Source of the DNA: Aidingimonas halophila
GTDB lineage: Bacteria > Pseudomonadota > Gammaproteobacteria > Pseudomonadales > Halomonadaceae
Assembly (NCBI RefSeq): GCF_900106955.1
Contig: NZ_FNNI01000011.1
Coordinates: 1 to 64,000 of the forward strand
DNA: 64,000 nucleotides
Reading direction: 5' to 3'
Positions within the stretch are counted from its first letter, which is position 1. Every line of letters begins with the position of its first letter. A model generated the notes under the pieces. It was not told the DNA's origin. It ran no database searches and was given only the letters and a program-made list of their open reading frames with translations. This document shows, in pieces, positions 1 to 8,267 of the stretch. The translations under genes and the position numbers were made by a program.

Positions 1-100
1 GTGCTACCAGAACCTGTCGGCTGACCTGCTGCCGACGGCGCTGCAGGACGACAACCCGCTGAAGGTCTCGCGCCTGATGGATGGCAAGCGAGAAAGCTGA
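1..100 (+). CDS. 3' end of an unidentified gene (partial)
   Basis: An open frame enters from the left edge and ends at a TGA at 98-100. It encodes about 32 residues, beginning CYQNLSADLLPTALQ and ending LMDGKRES. A strong hairpin terminator follows 36 bases later, which supports this as a real gene end. The visible residues are too few for me to assign a family. The N-terminus and start lie outside the window. Confidence 0.6.
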   Translation, partial: CYQNLSADLLPTALQDDNPLKVSRLMDGKRES

Positions 101-136
101 ACCGCGACACGCATACGAAGCGCGGTCGTGATGACG

Positions 137-169
137 AAAGAGGTGGCTCGCAGAGCCACCTCTTTTTTT
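137..169 (+). terminator. Rho-independent terminator
   Basis: A perfect inverted repeat, AAAGAGGTGGCTC with GAGCCACCTCTTT around a GCA loop, runs directly into seven T residues. It ends the gene that enters from the left edge. Read from the other strand the hairpin is preserved but the U-tract is poor, so it is mainly a plus-strand terminator. Confidence 0.92.
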
Positions 170-171
170 GT

Positions 172-309
172 CTAACGCGCCAACCACAATCCTGCAAGGA
201 TGGCGACAATGACGGTGGTGAAGAAAACACGGTTACGGAGCCGGGTATCACGGGATGGACCAGACACACTCTCTCCTGCGGCGATGGATGAGTCAAACAG
301 GCGTTTCAA
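172..309 (-). CDS. Possible small membrane protein, start uncertain
   Basis: On the minus strand an uninterrupted frame runs from just after a TAA at 349-351 to a TAG at 172-174. The translation looks protein-like: a charged stretch (RQRIDFSPELKRLF), a polar linker, then a C-terminal hydrophobic helix (FFTTVIVAILAGLWLAR). It stops right beside the terminator at 137-169. There is no ATG or GTG near the front. The only plausible start is a TTG at 307-309, without a visible Shine-Dalgarno, giving about 45 residues. It could be a real small tail-anchored protein with a non-standard start, or the remnant of a longer gene. I do not recognise the family. Confidence 0.3.
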   Translation of the reverse strand: MKRLFDSSIAAGESVSGPSRDTRLRNRVFFTTVIVAILAGLWLAR

Positions 310-354
310 TTCGGGCGAAAAATCGATACGCTGACGAGGATAAACACGTTAGCT

Positions 355-374
355 ACCTATCGCTAGTGATAGGT
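355..374. promoter_or_regulatory. 20-bp near-perfect palindrome upstream of a hydrolase gene
   Basis: ACCTATCGCTAGTGATAGGT is symmetric except for one mismatched pair. It sits 33 bases before the ATG of the alpha/beta hydrolase. Size, symmetry and position fit an operator for a dimeric repressor (TetR- or MarR-like), but no regulator gene is adjacent. It could also fold as a short hairpin in the leader RNA. Confidence 0.4.
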
Positions 375-406
375 TCGTGCTTTGAACATCGCTGGATAAC
401 AGGCCA

Positions 407-1279
407 ATGATCGACCCCGAATTCATCTCCTTTGCCGAAGGCCGCATCGCTGCCTTGTCGTGGGGGCAGTCACAAGCCCCTGTGTGGTTGGCGTTGCATG
501 GCTGGTTGGATAACGCCGCCAGTTTTTCCCGTTTGGCTCCTCGACTGGCCGAGTCCCTCGACATCAGGGTGGTTGCCATCGATTTTGCCGGCCACGGAAT
601 GTCCCGGCACGCTTGTGCGGGCGATTATGCGATCTGGGACTATGTACACGATGTGCTCGATGCACTCGATGAACTGGGGGTGGAATCAGCGCCTTTGCTC
701 GGCCATTCGATGGGAGCGGGGGTGGCCTGCTTGGTCGCCGCGGCACTTCCGGAGCGTGTCGATCGGTTGTTACTGGTCGACGGGCTCGGCACACTGACGA
801 CGGCAGCAGATGAGACGGCCAAGCAGTTACGTAAAGGTGTACTGAAGCATCGCCGCATCGGGTCACGGCCACCGCGCTATCCGGATAAGGCGACAGCCGT
901 CGCGGCTCGAGTGGCCGGAGGTGTGACAGCGATGGATACGGAGACTGCCGAGCCTCTGGTGGCACGCAATCTCGCATACGAGGAGGATGGGCATTGGCGA
1001 TTACGTTCCGATGGCCGGTTGCTGCAACCTTCGCCGGTGCGCTTCACGCCCGAGCAGATGTTGGCACTATTGTCGTCGATTGAAGCATCTATCCTGCTTG
1101 TCGAAGCGGAAACCGGTATCCTGGCGCATCATGAAGCGGCACCAACGGCCCGTGCCGCCCTGAAGAAGCTGACGCGTATCGTATTGCCGGGAGGCCATCA
1201 TCTGCATCTGGAACCAACGTCTGTCCCACGGGTAGCATCCGTCATGGTAGATTGGTATCGGGAATCGATGATGACGTGA
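407..1279 (+). CDS. Alpha/beta-fold hydrolase
   Basis: A 290-residue single-domain alpha/beta hydrolase. The sequence shows the oxyanion-side HGW motif (LALHGWLDNAASF), the nucleophile elbow GHSMG with Ser at about residue 101, and a C-terminal GGHHLH containing the likely catalytic histidine (264 or 265). The acid is probably a Glu in the LLVEAETG segment, which is unusual but seen in related serine hydrolases. There is no signal peptide, so it is cytosolic. The substrate cannot be told from sequence. The patatin-like gene follows within 15 bases, so the two are probably co-transcribed and may both act on esters or lipids; that link is inference. Confidence 0.88.
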   Translation: MIDPEFISFAEGRIAALSWGQSQAPVWLALHGWLDNAASFSRLAPRLAESLDIRVVAIDFAGHGMSRHACAGDYAIWDYVHDVLDALDELGVESAPLLGHSMGAGVACLVAAALPERVDRLLLVDGLGTLTTAADETAKQLRKGVLKHRRIGSRPPRYPDKATAVAARVAGGVTAMDTETAEPLVARNLAYEEDGHWRLRSDGRLLQPSPVRFTPEQMLALLSSIEASILLVEAETGILAHHEAAPTARAALKKLTRIVLPGGHHLHLEPTSVPRVASVMVDWYRESMMT

Positions 1280-1293
1280 GGACTGGATGGCCT

Positions 1294-2376
1294 ATGTGTG
1301 CTCGCAGTGCTCGGCGTTCTGCCGAAGCCGGAAACCGCGTCGCGCTGGTCTTGGGGAGTGGTGGCGCGAGAGGGTATGCACACATTGGTGTGCTTGAAGC
1401 ACTGGAGAACCGCGGTTATGAAGTGGCGGCGATCTCCGGATGTTCCATGGGGGCCCTTATTGCAGGGGTGTATGCGGCCGGCCAGCTCGGTGCATACCGT
1501 GACTGGGTATGCCGGCTCGATTATTTCGATGTGCTCAAGCTGGTCGATGTGACCTGGAGCCCGATGGGGGCGATGCGCGCCAATAAGGTGATGAGTCAGC
1601 TCGAGAGCTTGATCGGTGACTGTCGGATAGAGGATCTCGACATTCCGGTGACCACGGTAGCCACCGATCTGGTCCGTCAGCGCGAGGTCTGGTTTCAATC
1701 CGGATCGTTATTGCAAGCGATTCGCGCATCCATAGCCGTTCCCGGCATTATCACTCCCGTGCATATCGGTGAACAGGTGCTGGTGGACGGAGGATTGATG
1801 AACCCCTTGCCGATCATCCCCACCGTCTCTGTAAACGCCGATTTCGTGCTGGCTGTCAATGTCACGGCACAAACAGCCCGCCCGGTGACTCTCGAAGAAC
1901 TGCTGCCACCGGAGCAGGCCGCCGAAGAGCAGGCCCGGGAGGAGGCGCTTGAAGCGGCGGGACATGGATTCGGCGACTGGCTCGGCGGCATCAGACATCG
2001 TGCGCAACGTCTCTTTTTTGGCAACGATAGCAGTGGTGACGGTGAAGAGACGAGCGGTGACGAGCCGACGGAAAGCCAAAGGGCCTGGGGACGGCTGGAC
2101 ATGATCCTGGCCTCGTTCGATATCACCCAGGGCGCCTTGGCGAAATATAAAGTGGCGGGTTATCCGCCGGATGTATTGATTGAAATTCCGAAAACCGTCT
2201 GCGGTGCTTATGAGTTCCATCGAGCCCAGGCCCTGATAGATCTGGGGCGACATTTGGCCGTACAGGCGCTCGATCGTTACGAAGAGGAGTCCGGGGTCGG
2301 GAAGGAATTGACTGGCAAGGCAAATATCAAGTCGCGACGGGAACGGTCCGACAAGACGCCTCCTGACTCCTCATAA
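1294..2376 (+). CDS. Patatin-like phospholipase family protein (RssA/NTE type)
   Basis: This is a patatin-fold lipid acyl hydrolase. The oxyanion-hole motif GSGGARGYAHIG lies near the N-terminus. The nucleophile is Ser51 in GCSMG, and the catalytic Asp165 lies in a DGG motif. A long acidic, low-complexity insertion follows at about residues 215-265. I chose the ATG at 1294 because family members begin only a few residues before the glycine-rich loop; a TTG at 1252 inside the hydrolase gene would add 14 residues. There is no signal peptide. The gene ends 6 bases into the oppositely oriented smrB gene. Lipase activity follows from the family; the substrate is unknown. Confidence 0.9.
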   Translation: MCARSARRSAEAGNRVALVLGSGGARGYAHIGVLEALENRGYEVAAISGCSMGALIAGVYAAGQLGAYRDWVCRLDYFDVLKLVDVTWSPMGAMRANKVMSQLESLIGDCRIEDLDIPVTTVATDLVRQREVWFQSGSLLQAIRASIAVPGIITPVHIGEQVLVDGGLMNPLPIIPTVSVNADFVLAVNVTAQTARPVTLEELLPPEQAAEEQAREEALEAAGHGFGDWLGGIRHRAQRLFFGNDSSGDGEETSGDEPTESQRAWGRLDMILASFDITQGALAKYKVAGYPPDVLIEIPKTVCGAYEFHRAQALIDLGRHLAVQALDRYEEESGVGKELTGKANIKSRRERSDKTPPDSS

Positions 2377-2958
2377 CGCATCGCCCCGTCTTCGTAGCAG
2401 AATATAGACAGCCCCGGTTCCACCATCGAGGTCTCGCGCCGAGCAGAATGCCAGGACGCTGGGCCATTCACGCAGCCAGGCATTGACGTGGCTTTTGATC
2501 ACAGGGTAATCGTCGAAGCTGCTTCCGGCGCCCGTTCTCGCTTTACCGTGCACCACCAGAACGCAGCGGTAACGCCGGGATCGGGCGTCATGAAGGAAAC
2601 TCTCGAGTTCATGTCGCGCTTCCTCCAGCGTATATCCATGCAGATCCAGCCCGGCTTCCCAGGAAATTCGGCCGCGTTTCAACTGGGAGTGAGTGCGATA
2701 GGGCAGGTCAGCAACGGCGAAATCGAGATAGGCGGATGGACGAACCGGTTCGACACGTCCATCGGATGTCCGGCTGATATCATGAGTCACAGAAGCAGAG
2801 GTGGCTGCCGCCCGACGCTCGGCCTTGGCTTCATGGTCGGGTTTCTTCGGCTTGCCGGGATCGGCACGGTTCGACGACAGCTGCTTGACGCCGGCTTCTT
2901 TCAGCGCCTGACGGAAAATGGAAACTTCTTCATCGGGCAAGCCTCGGCGTCGACTCAT
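2371..2958 (-). CDS. smrB: Smr-domain nuclease SmrB
   Basis: A 195-residue protein whose C-terminal half is a Smr domain: DLHG at about residue 106, followed by VVHGK. The N-terminal part, beginning MSRRRGLPDEEVSIFRQAL, resembles the charged tail of Escherichia coli SmrB (YfcN), which cleaves mRNA at collided ribosomes. The start at 2958 gives that family N-terminus; an ATG at 3051 would add 31 unrelated residues. The neighbourhood supports the call, because E. coli also has smrB divergent from prmB and then aroC. One oddity is that the HGKG-type loop reads HGKARTGAG, slightly longer than usual. The 3' end overlaps the patatin gene by 6 bases. Confidence 0.88.
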   Translation of the reverse strand: MSRRRGLPDEEVSIFRQALKEAGVKQLSSNRADPGKPKKPDHEAKAERRAAATSASVTHDISRTSDGRVEPVRPSAYLDFAVADLPYRTHSQLKRGRISWEAGLDLHGYTLEEARHELESFLHDARSRRYRCVLVVHGKARTGAGSSFDDYPVIKSHVNAWLREWPSVLAFCSARDLDGGTGAVYILLRRRGDAL

Positions 2959-3099
2959 GGGCGTGACCTGTGTGGCTGGTGTGCAAGGGCGTAGGTCACC
3001 CAGTATACCTGCCATCTCGTGACTGTGAACCTCACGCCGACGCGGGTACAATCGCTTTTCTAGACGACCGACACTTGTCCGATAATTTCAGGATGACCC

Positions 3100-4050
3100 G
3101 TGGCAGCACCCCGATCCCATTCCTCGACGTTGACTCTCACTGATCATGCACTCGCCGATGACTTGATCAGCCTTCGAGACTGCTTGCGCTGGGCCACCAG
3201 TGAATTCCATCTTCATGGCCTGCATTATGGTCATGGTACCGACTCGGCGTGGGACGAAGCCGTGGCATTGACGCTGGGGGCCTTGCATCTTCCCTGGAAC
3301 GTTGATCCTTCGGTACTCGATGCACGTCTCTTGCCCATGGAGCGCCAACGCATCGTGGCGTTGACGCGTGAGCGCATCGACACGCGTCGTCCGATGCCGT
3401 ATCTGCTCGGTGAGGCATTTTTTGCCGGTTATCCGTTTGACGTCGATGAACGTGTCCTGATTCCCCGCTCTCCAATCGCTGAGTTGATCGAGGATGGTTT
3501 TGCAGCGTGGTTTCCTGAAGAACCGCCGGCACGCATCCTTGATATAGGCACGGGATCGGGATGCATCGGTATTGCCACCGCCTTGTTTCTGCCGACGTGT
3601 GAAGTGGATCTCACGGATGTGAGCACGGACGCGCTGGAGGTTGCCAAGGCGAACATCACCCGCCATGACGTCGGCGATCGTGTACGAGCCGTCCTGTCGG
3701 ACGTGTTCGATGGGGTGGCTGGGCAGCGTTATGATTTGATCGTCGCCAATCCGCCCTATGTCGATGAGCGTGATCTCGCGACCATGCCGGCTGAGTTTCA
3801 TCATGAGCCTGCACTGGCGCTTGGCGCGGGTCGTGATGGGCTGGATGTCGTTCGGCGAATTCTTCGTCAGGCGCGCGAGCACTTGCATGACCACGGCGTT
3901 CTGATCGTCGAAGTCGGGAATTCCGACCGTCATCTGCAGGAAGCGTTTCCCGATGTGCCTTTCCTGTGGCTGGAGTTCGAACGGGGTGGCCATGGCGTAT
4001 TCGTGATGACCGCCGATGAACTCGATGTCCATGCCCCGGCTTTCGCCTGA
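3100..4050 (+). CDS. prmB: Ribosomal protein L3 N5-glutamine methyltransferase PrmB
   Basis: PrmB methylates the glutamine side chain of ribosomal protein L3 using S-adenosylmethionine. The 316-residue protein aligns along its length with E. coli PrmB. It has an N-terminal helical region containing [13 protein letters not shown], the SAM loop [12 protein letters not shown], and the glutamine-binding NPPY motif (VANPPYVDE) that defines the HemK/PrmB family. The RSPI motif before the SAM loop separates PrmB from PrmC. The start is GTG at 3100. It is divergent from smrB and 21 bases ahead of aroC, so it is probably co-transcribed with aroC. Confidence 0.95.
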   Translation: MAAPRSHSSTLTLTDHALADDLISLRDCLRWATSEFHLHGLHYGHGTDSAWDEAVALTLGALHLPWNVDPSVLDARLLPMERQRIVALTRERIDTRRPMPYLLGEAFFAGYPFDVDERVLIPRSPIAELIEDGFAAWFPEEPPARILDIGTGSGCIGIATALFLPTCEVDLTDVSTDALEVAKANITRHDVGDRVRAVLSDVFDGVAGQRYDLIVANPPYVDERDLATMPAEFHHEPALALGAGRDGLDVVRRILRQAREHLHDHGVLIVEVGNSDRHLQEAFPDVPFLWLEFERGGHGVFVMTADELDVHAPAFA

Positions 4051-4071
4051 TGTTATTGAGGAACTGTCCCC

Positions 4072-5154
4072 ATGTCCGGTAATACCTTTGGCAAATTGTT
4101 CAATGTAACGACCTTCGGCGAGAGTCACGGCCCGGCACTCGGTGCCGTCGTGGATGGCTGCCCTCCGGGCATGGCGTTGGCCGAAGCCGATATCCAACAT
4201 GAACTGGATCGCCGTCGTCCCGGCAGTTCGCGTTATACGACCCAGCGACGTGAAGCCGATGAGGTTCGCATTCTCTCCGGCGTGTTCGAGGGGAAAACGA
4301 CCGGGACATCGATCGGTCTAGTGATCGAGAATACCGATCAACGTTCCAAGGACTACTCACGGATCAAGGACCAGTTCCGACCTGCCCATGCCGATTACAC
4401 CTACCATCACAAGTACGGCATTCGTGATTATCGGGGCGGCGGTCGATCCAGTGCCCGGGAAACGGCCATGCGTGTGGCGGCCGGCGCGATTGCCAAGAAG
4501 TATCTGGCCTTGCAGGGTATCCAGGTGCGTGGCTACATGAGTCAGTTGGGGAACATGGCCATCGACTTTCGTAGTTGGGAGTCGGTGGATGACAATCCGT
4601 TTTTCTGCCCTGACCCCGACAGAGTCCCCGAACTGGAAGCCTTCATGGATCAACTGCGACGCGATCAGGACTCGGTGGGTGCCAGGATTACGGTCGTCGC
4701 CGAGGGGGTACCTGTCGGGTTGGGAGAGCCGGTATTCGATCGCCTCGATGCCGAACTCGCCCATGCCCTGATGAGTATCAATGCCGTCAAGGGTGTGGAA
4801 ATCGGAGACGGTTTTGCCTCCGTGTCTCAGCGAGGCAGTGAGCACCGTGATGAAATGGCGCCGGAAGGGTTCCTCTCCAATCATGCCGGCGGTGTTCTGG
4901 GCGGGATTTCCTCCGGCCAGCCCTTGATCGCCCATCTGGCATTGAAGCCGACCTCCAGTATCACGATTCCCGGTCGTTCCATTGATGTCGCGGGGCATCC
5001 CGTCGACGTGGTGACTCGTGGTCGTCATGACCCATGTGTCGGTATCCGTGCGACGCCGATTGCCGAGGCCATGATGGCGCTGACCTTGATGGATCATCTG
5101 ATGCGTCATCGGGCTCAGAACCCGGATGTCAGGGTCGATACGCCTCGCCTGTAA
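4072..5154 (+). CDS. aroC: Chorismate synthase
   Basis: AroC converts 5-enolpyruvylshikimate-3-phosphate to chorismate, the last step of the shikimate pathway, using reduced FMN. The 360-residue length is typical. Signature segments are visible: [18 protein letters not shown] at the N-terminus, the central [23 protein letters not shown], and a C-terminal [19 protein letters not shown]. It follows prmB by 21 bases, as in enteric bacteria. Its product feeds the tryptophan genes found later in the window. No clear terminator follows. Confidence 0.97.
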   Translation: MSGNTFGKLFNVTTFGESHGPALGAVVDGCPPGMALAEADIQHELDRRRPGSSRYTTQRREADEVRILSGVFEGKTTGTSIGLVIENTDQRSKDYSRIKDQFRPAHADYTYHHKYGIRDYRGGGRSSARETAMRVAAGAIAKKYLALQGIQVRGYMSQLGNMAIDFRSWESVDDNPFFCPDPDRVPELEAFMDQLRRDQDSVGARITVVAEGVPVGLGEPVFDRLDAELAHALMSINAVKGVEIGDGFASVSQRGSEHRDEMAPEGFLSNHAGGVLGGISSGQPLIAHLALKPTSSITIPGRSIDVAGHPVDVVTRGRHDPCVGIRATPIAEAMMALTLMDHLMRHRAQNPDVRVDTPRL

Positions 5155-5246
5155 GAGACCGTGTCCAAATACGGAAAATCGTTGATACCAGCGGTATGGC
5201 TGACTGCTAGACTGAGTATGAATCAATCTATCAGTAGAGCGGCGCC

Positions 5247-5702
5247 ATGAAGATAAACATCGAATTTGATCTCACCCCTGCCGAATTTCGACAGGCAATG
5301 GGGCTACCGGATGTCGAGGGATTCCAGCAAGAGTTGATGTCGCGTATTCAGAAACAGATGGATGCCGGTGTCGACGGTTACGACCCCATGAGCCTGATGG
5401 AACCCTTCCTCAAGCAACCCTATTTCAAGGAAGGGATGGCCCAAGGCATGGCCAATCTTGGTAGCTACCAGCAGATGATGTTCGATATGTTGCGGCAAGC
5501 GGGTTCAAATGCTGCCTCTCGTGGAACCGGCGATGCTGATACCGAGGAAGAAGCCGCCGGTCACTCGCGCTCGCAACGCCGTCGCTCATCAGGAGGCACG
5601 GAAGGTCAGACCTCTTCGCAAACGGAAACTTCGGAAGGGAAGGCCAAGTCGAAGTCATCGAAGGGGAGTGCCAGTGCGACGTCACGTTCCCGACGCAGCT
5701 GA
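5247..5702 (+). CDS. DUF6489-type small protein ahead of the PHA genes
   Basis: A 151-residue protein that opens with MKINIEFDLTPAEFRQAMGLPDVEGFQ. A Met- and Gln-rich amphipathic region follows (about residues 30-90), then a long Ser/Arg/Lys/Thr-rich tail of low complexity. The tail resembles the basic tails of phasins and related PHA-granule proteins. It lies directly upstream of the phasin and PhaC genes. I recognise the N-terminal half as the DUF6489 type, which has no established biochemical role. A granule-associated function is inferred only from context and composition. Confidence 0.7.
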   Translation: MKINIEFDLTPAEFRQAMGLPDVEGFQQELMSRIQKQMDAGVDGYDPMSLMEPFLKQPYFKEGMAQGMANLGSYQQMMFDMLRQAGSNAASRGTGDADTEEEAAGHSRSQRRRSSGGTEGQTSSQTETSEGKAKSKSSKGSASATSRSRRS

Positions 5703-5748
5703 GACAGTAATGTCGTCTGGAATGTGCCTGGCAAGTGGGTGGCACTGG

Positions 5749-5797
5749 TTGCAAGTCGGACTGGTCCGGACTACGCTTTTTGCAGTGCAGCAAAAGC
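5749..5797 (+). promoter_or_regulatory. Candidate phasin promoter with overlapping palindrome
   Basis: A -35-like TTGCAA (5749-5754) is spaced 17 bases from a -10-like TACGCT (5772-5777). Overlapping the -10 and start region is an inverted repeat at 5775-5797, with arms GCTTTTTGC and GCAAAAGC around TGCAGTGCA-type sequence. PhaR repressors of PHA granules bind TGC/GCA-rich dyads at phasin promoters, so this fits a PhaR-type operator. No phaR gene is in the window, so the regulator's identity is inference. Confidence 0.45.
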
Positions 5798-5842
5798 CGT
5801 GTTGTTCGGTTCACCCTTGTCGTTTCTCAGGAGGTTTCCGTC

Positions 5843-6289
5843 ATGCAAGATAAAATGTTTACCGCCTTCAATGATCAGACGCGCAGTTTTTTCGAGCCGA
5901 TGCGCAAGCTCAATAGCTTGATGCTTGACAATATGGAGAAGATGACGCAATACCAGCTCGAGTCGATGAAGCGATATAGCCAGTTGGGTACCGAACGGTT
6001 GCGTGATGCCAGTGAGATCGAGTCGGCGGAGGATATACGCGACTTCGGTGCACGCCAGGCGGAAATTCTCAATGAGCTGTCCAAGCAGATGCTGGAAGAT
6101 GCCAGGGCCATGACCGAGCTCAGTCTCCAGTTCAAGAGTGAAATGGAGCAGTTGTTTGCCGAAGCCGGCAAAGAGGTCGCTGACAACGCGAGCAATGCTG
6201 CCAAGTCGGATGAGCCTGCCAAGGCGACGAGTACCAAATCGTCCAATCGGAGTGGTTCGAGCCAGTCTTCACGCAGCAAGAGTTCCTGA
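5843..6289 (+). CDS. phaP: Phasin family protein (PHA granule-associated)
   Basis: Phasins coat polyhydroxyalkanoate granules and control their size. This 148-residue protein is almost entirely helical, with heptad-like amphipathic stretches (about residues 8-105: FFEPMRKLNSLMLDNMEKM and following). It ends in an Ala/Lys/Ser/Thr-rich basic tail. Both features are typical of phasins. The ATG at 5843 follows a strong Shine-Dalgarno AGGAGG at 5829-5834, so a possible upstream extension to 5735 is not used. PhaC lies 86 bases downstream, past a strong hairpin. Confidence 0.88.
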   Translation: MQDKMFTAFNDQTRSFFEPMRKLNSLMLDNMEKMTQYQLESMKRYSQLGTERLRDASEIESAEDIRDFGARQAEILNELSKQMLEDARAMTELSLQFKSEMEQLFAEAGKEVADNASNAAKSDEPAKATSTKSSNRSGSSQSSRSKSS

Positions 6290-6302
6290 ATGCGTTTGTG
6301 TC

Positions 6303-6340
6303 GTCATGCCGGGTCGGTTGCAGTAACAACCCGGCATGAC
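6303..6340 (+). other. Intercistronic hairpin between phasin and PHA synthase
   Basis: A perfect 12-bp inverted repeat, GTCATGCCGGGT and ACCCGGCATGAC, encloses a 14-base loop. It lies 14 bases after the phasin stop and 36 before the phaC start. There is no T-tract, so it is not a standard terminator. It could stabilise the 3' end of the abundant phasin message or reduce read-through into phaC. Confidence 0.7.
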
Positions 6341-6375
6341 TTCAGAGTCAAAGACCATCCAAGAAGGAGTCGGGA

Positions 6376-8196
6376 ATGCAGTCAGGTACGGAAATGCCAT
6401 CTCAGGAAGAGATTCAGCAGTGGGCTGAGCAACTGGAAGCGATAGGGCAGGAGTATCAAGCCCTGACCCAGGAACTGTTCGCCCGAATGTTGCCTGGAGA
6501 GGCGGGCCAGAAGGTATACAGTGACATGCAGGAGACGCTTCAGGCAGGTATCGAAGCGTTGGTCAGTGATCCTCAGTCGTTTTATACCGCTCAGATGCGT
6601 CTGGCGCAGGACCAGTGGCAACTCTGGCAACAGCAGTTGCGCTCGTTCGCCGGTGAAGAGGTCGAGCCGCTGATACAGCCGGAGAAGCATGACCGGCGCT
6701 TCAAGGATCCTGCCTGGTTCGATGAACCGTTCTATCGGGCCATCATGGAGCAGTACCTGCTGTTTTCGCGTCTCATTGAAGAGTTGGTATCTGGCCTGGA
6801 CAACTTGCCGGCCGAGCAGAAACGCAATCTTGAGTTTTATGCTCGTCAGTGTGTCAGCGCCATGGCGCCATCGAATTTCGTCACCACCAATCCTGAGGTG
6901 ATGCGTCTGACGCTGGAAACCAAAGGGCAGAACCTGCTCGACGGTCTGGCTCGACTTCGCGAGGATCTGGCCAATTCCGCGGAAGGACTCAATGTGGCGA
7001 TGACCGACCGGTCGGCCTTCGAAGTGGGGCGAAATATCGCCATCACGCCGGGCCAGGTGGTCTATGAAAATGAATTGATGCAGCTGATCCAGTACTCACC
7101 CAGTACCGAGAAGGTGTTCAAGACACCCTTGCTGGTCGTACCGCCCTGGATCAATAAGTATTACATACTCGATTTGCGTGAAGATAACTCCCTGGTCAAG
7201 TGGCTGGTAGACCAGGGGCATACCGTCTTCTTGATTTCCTGGCGAAATCCCGGACCCGAGCAGAGCGATCTGACCTGGGCGGATTACATGCACTTGGGGC
7301 CAATCGATGCCATGAGTGCCATCGAACAGGCGTGTGGCGAAAAGTCGGTGAATCTGTTCAGCTATTGTATCGGGGGCACGCTGGCGGCCAGCACCATCGC
7401 CTATCTGACCAGCACACGCCGGGGCCGTAAAGTGCGCTCCGTTACCTATATGGCGACGCTACACGATTTCCGGGATCCGGGGGAAATCGGTGTTTTCCTG
7501 TCCGAACCGGTATTGCAGGGCCTGGAACGTCAACTCGAGGCCGATGGATATCTCGATGGTCGCGTGATGGCCTTCTCATTCAATCTGTTGCGTGAAAACG
7601 ACCTTTTCTGGTCGTTCTATGTCAGCAACTATCTCAAAGGTGAAACACCGGCGGCTTTCGATCTGCTGTACTGGAATACCGACGGCACCAATCTACCGGC
7701 TGCAACGCATGCCTGGTATCTGCGCCACATGTACAAGGAAAACCGGCTTATCGAGCCGGGCGGCATCGAGCTTGATGGGGTCAAGATCGATCTGCGCAAG
7801 ATCTCTACGCCAAGCTATTTCATCGCTGCGCATGACGATCACATTGCCAAGTGGAATAGCTGTTACGGTGGTACACAGCTACCCAAGGGGCCAGTCACCT
7901 TCGTATTGGGAGGATCGGGGCATATCGCGGGCATCGTCAATCCGCCGGCCAAGAACAAGTATGGGTATTGGACCAACGAAGCGTTGCCGGCGGATCCTGA
8001 TGAGTGGCTGGCAGGAGCGACCTTCAATGAAGGCTCCTGGTGGCCCCATTGGCAGGCCTGGATGACCGAAAATGGTTATGCCGACACGCAGCGAATGGTA
8101 CCGGCTCGCGAACCGGGAGATGGCGAATTACCATTATTGGAACCGGCGCCGGGCAGGTACGTGAAGCAGACCATCCCGGAAGTGTTAGGCGAATGA
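6376..8196 (+). CDS. phaC: Class I poly(R)-hydroxyalkanoate synthase PhaC
   Basis: PhaC polymerises (R)-3-hydroxyacyl-CoA into polyester granules. At 606 residues it has the class I size. An N-terminal alpha-helical region (about 1-210) precedes an alpha/beta-hydrolase catalytic domain. The lipase-like box is SYCIGGT with nucleophile Cys331. The catalytic Asp is about residue 487 (AAHDDHIAKW) and the general-base His is 516 (GGSGHIAGIVNPP). The ATG has an AGGAG Shine-Dalgarno at 6364-6368. The phasin gene is immediately upstream. No phaA or dedicated phaB is adjacent, so precursor supply must come from elsewhere. Confidence 0.96.
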   Translation: MQSGTEMPSQEEIQQWAEQLEAIGQEYQALTQELFARMLPGEAGQKVYSDMQETLQAGIEALVSDPQSFYTAQMRLAQDQWQLWQQQLRSFAGEEVEPLIQPEKHDRRFKDPAWFDEPFYRAIMEQYLLFSRLIEELVSGLDNLPAEQKRNLEFYARQCVSAMAPSNFVTTNPEVMRLTLETKGQNLLDGLARLREDLANSAEGLNVAMTDRSAFEVGRNIAITPGQVVYENELMQLIQYSPSTEKVFKTPLLVVPPWINKYYILDLREDNSLVKWLVDQGHTVFLISWRNPGPEQSDLTWADYMHLGPIDAMSAIEQACGEKSVNLFSYCIGGTLAASTIAYLTSTRRGRKVRSVTYMATLHDFRDPGEIGVFLSEPVLQGLERQLEADGYLDGRVMAFSFNLLRENDLFWSFYVSNYLKGETPAAFDLLYWNTDGTNLPAATHAWYLRHMYKENRLIEPGGIELDGVKIDLRKISTPSYFIAAHDDHIAKWNSCYGGTQLPKGPVTFVLGGSGHIAGIVNPPAKNKYGYWTNEALPADPDEWLAGATFNEGSWWPHWQAWMTENGYADTQRMVPAREPGDGELPLLEPAPGRYVKQTIPEVLGE

Positions 8197-8267
8197 TCTG
8201 ACCGGGTAAGCGAGTAGGGAGATAAGGGAGCAAGGGAAAGCACTATGAAGGTGCCTACCTTGCCATC

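Noticed and set aside
2488-2994. 168-codon plus-strand ORF opposite smrB
   Set aside because: It lies almost entirely antisense to a well-supported Smr-domain gene and its translation has no recognisable domain.
3088-4200. 370-codon minus-strand ORF opposite prmB and aroC
   Set aside because: Antisense to two clear conserved genes; the composition (His/Arg/Gly-rich) reflects the complementary strand of a high-GC gene.
4357-5226. 289-codon minus-strand ORF opposite aroC
   Set aside because: Shadow of aroC; no domain and no ribosome site.
5735-5842. N-terminal extension of the phasin
   Set aside because: A strong AGGAGG sits before ATG 5843, and the extension would cover the promoter and palindrome.
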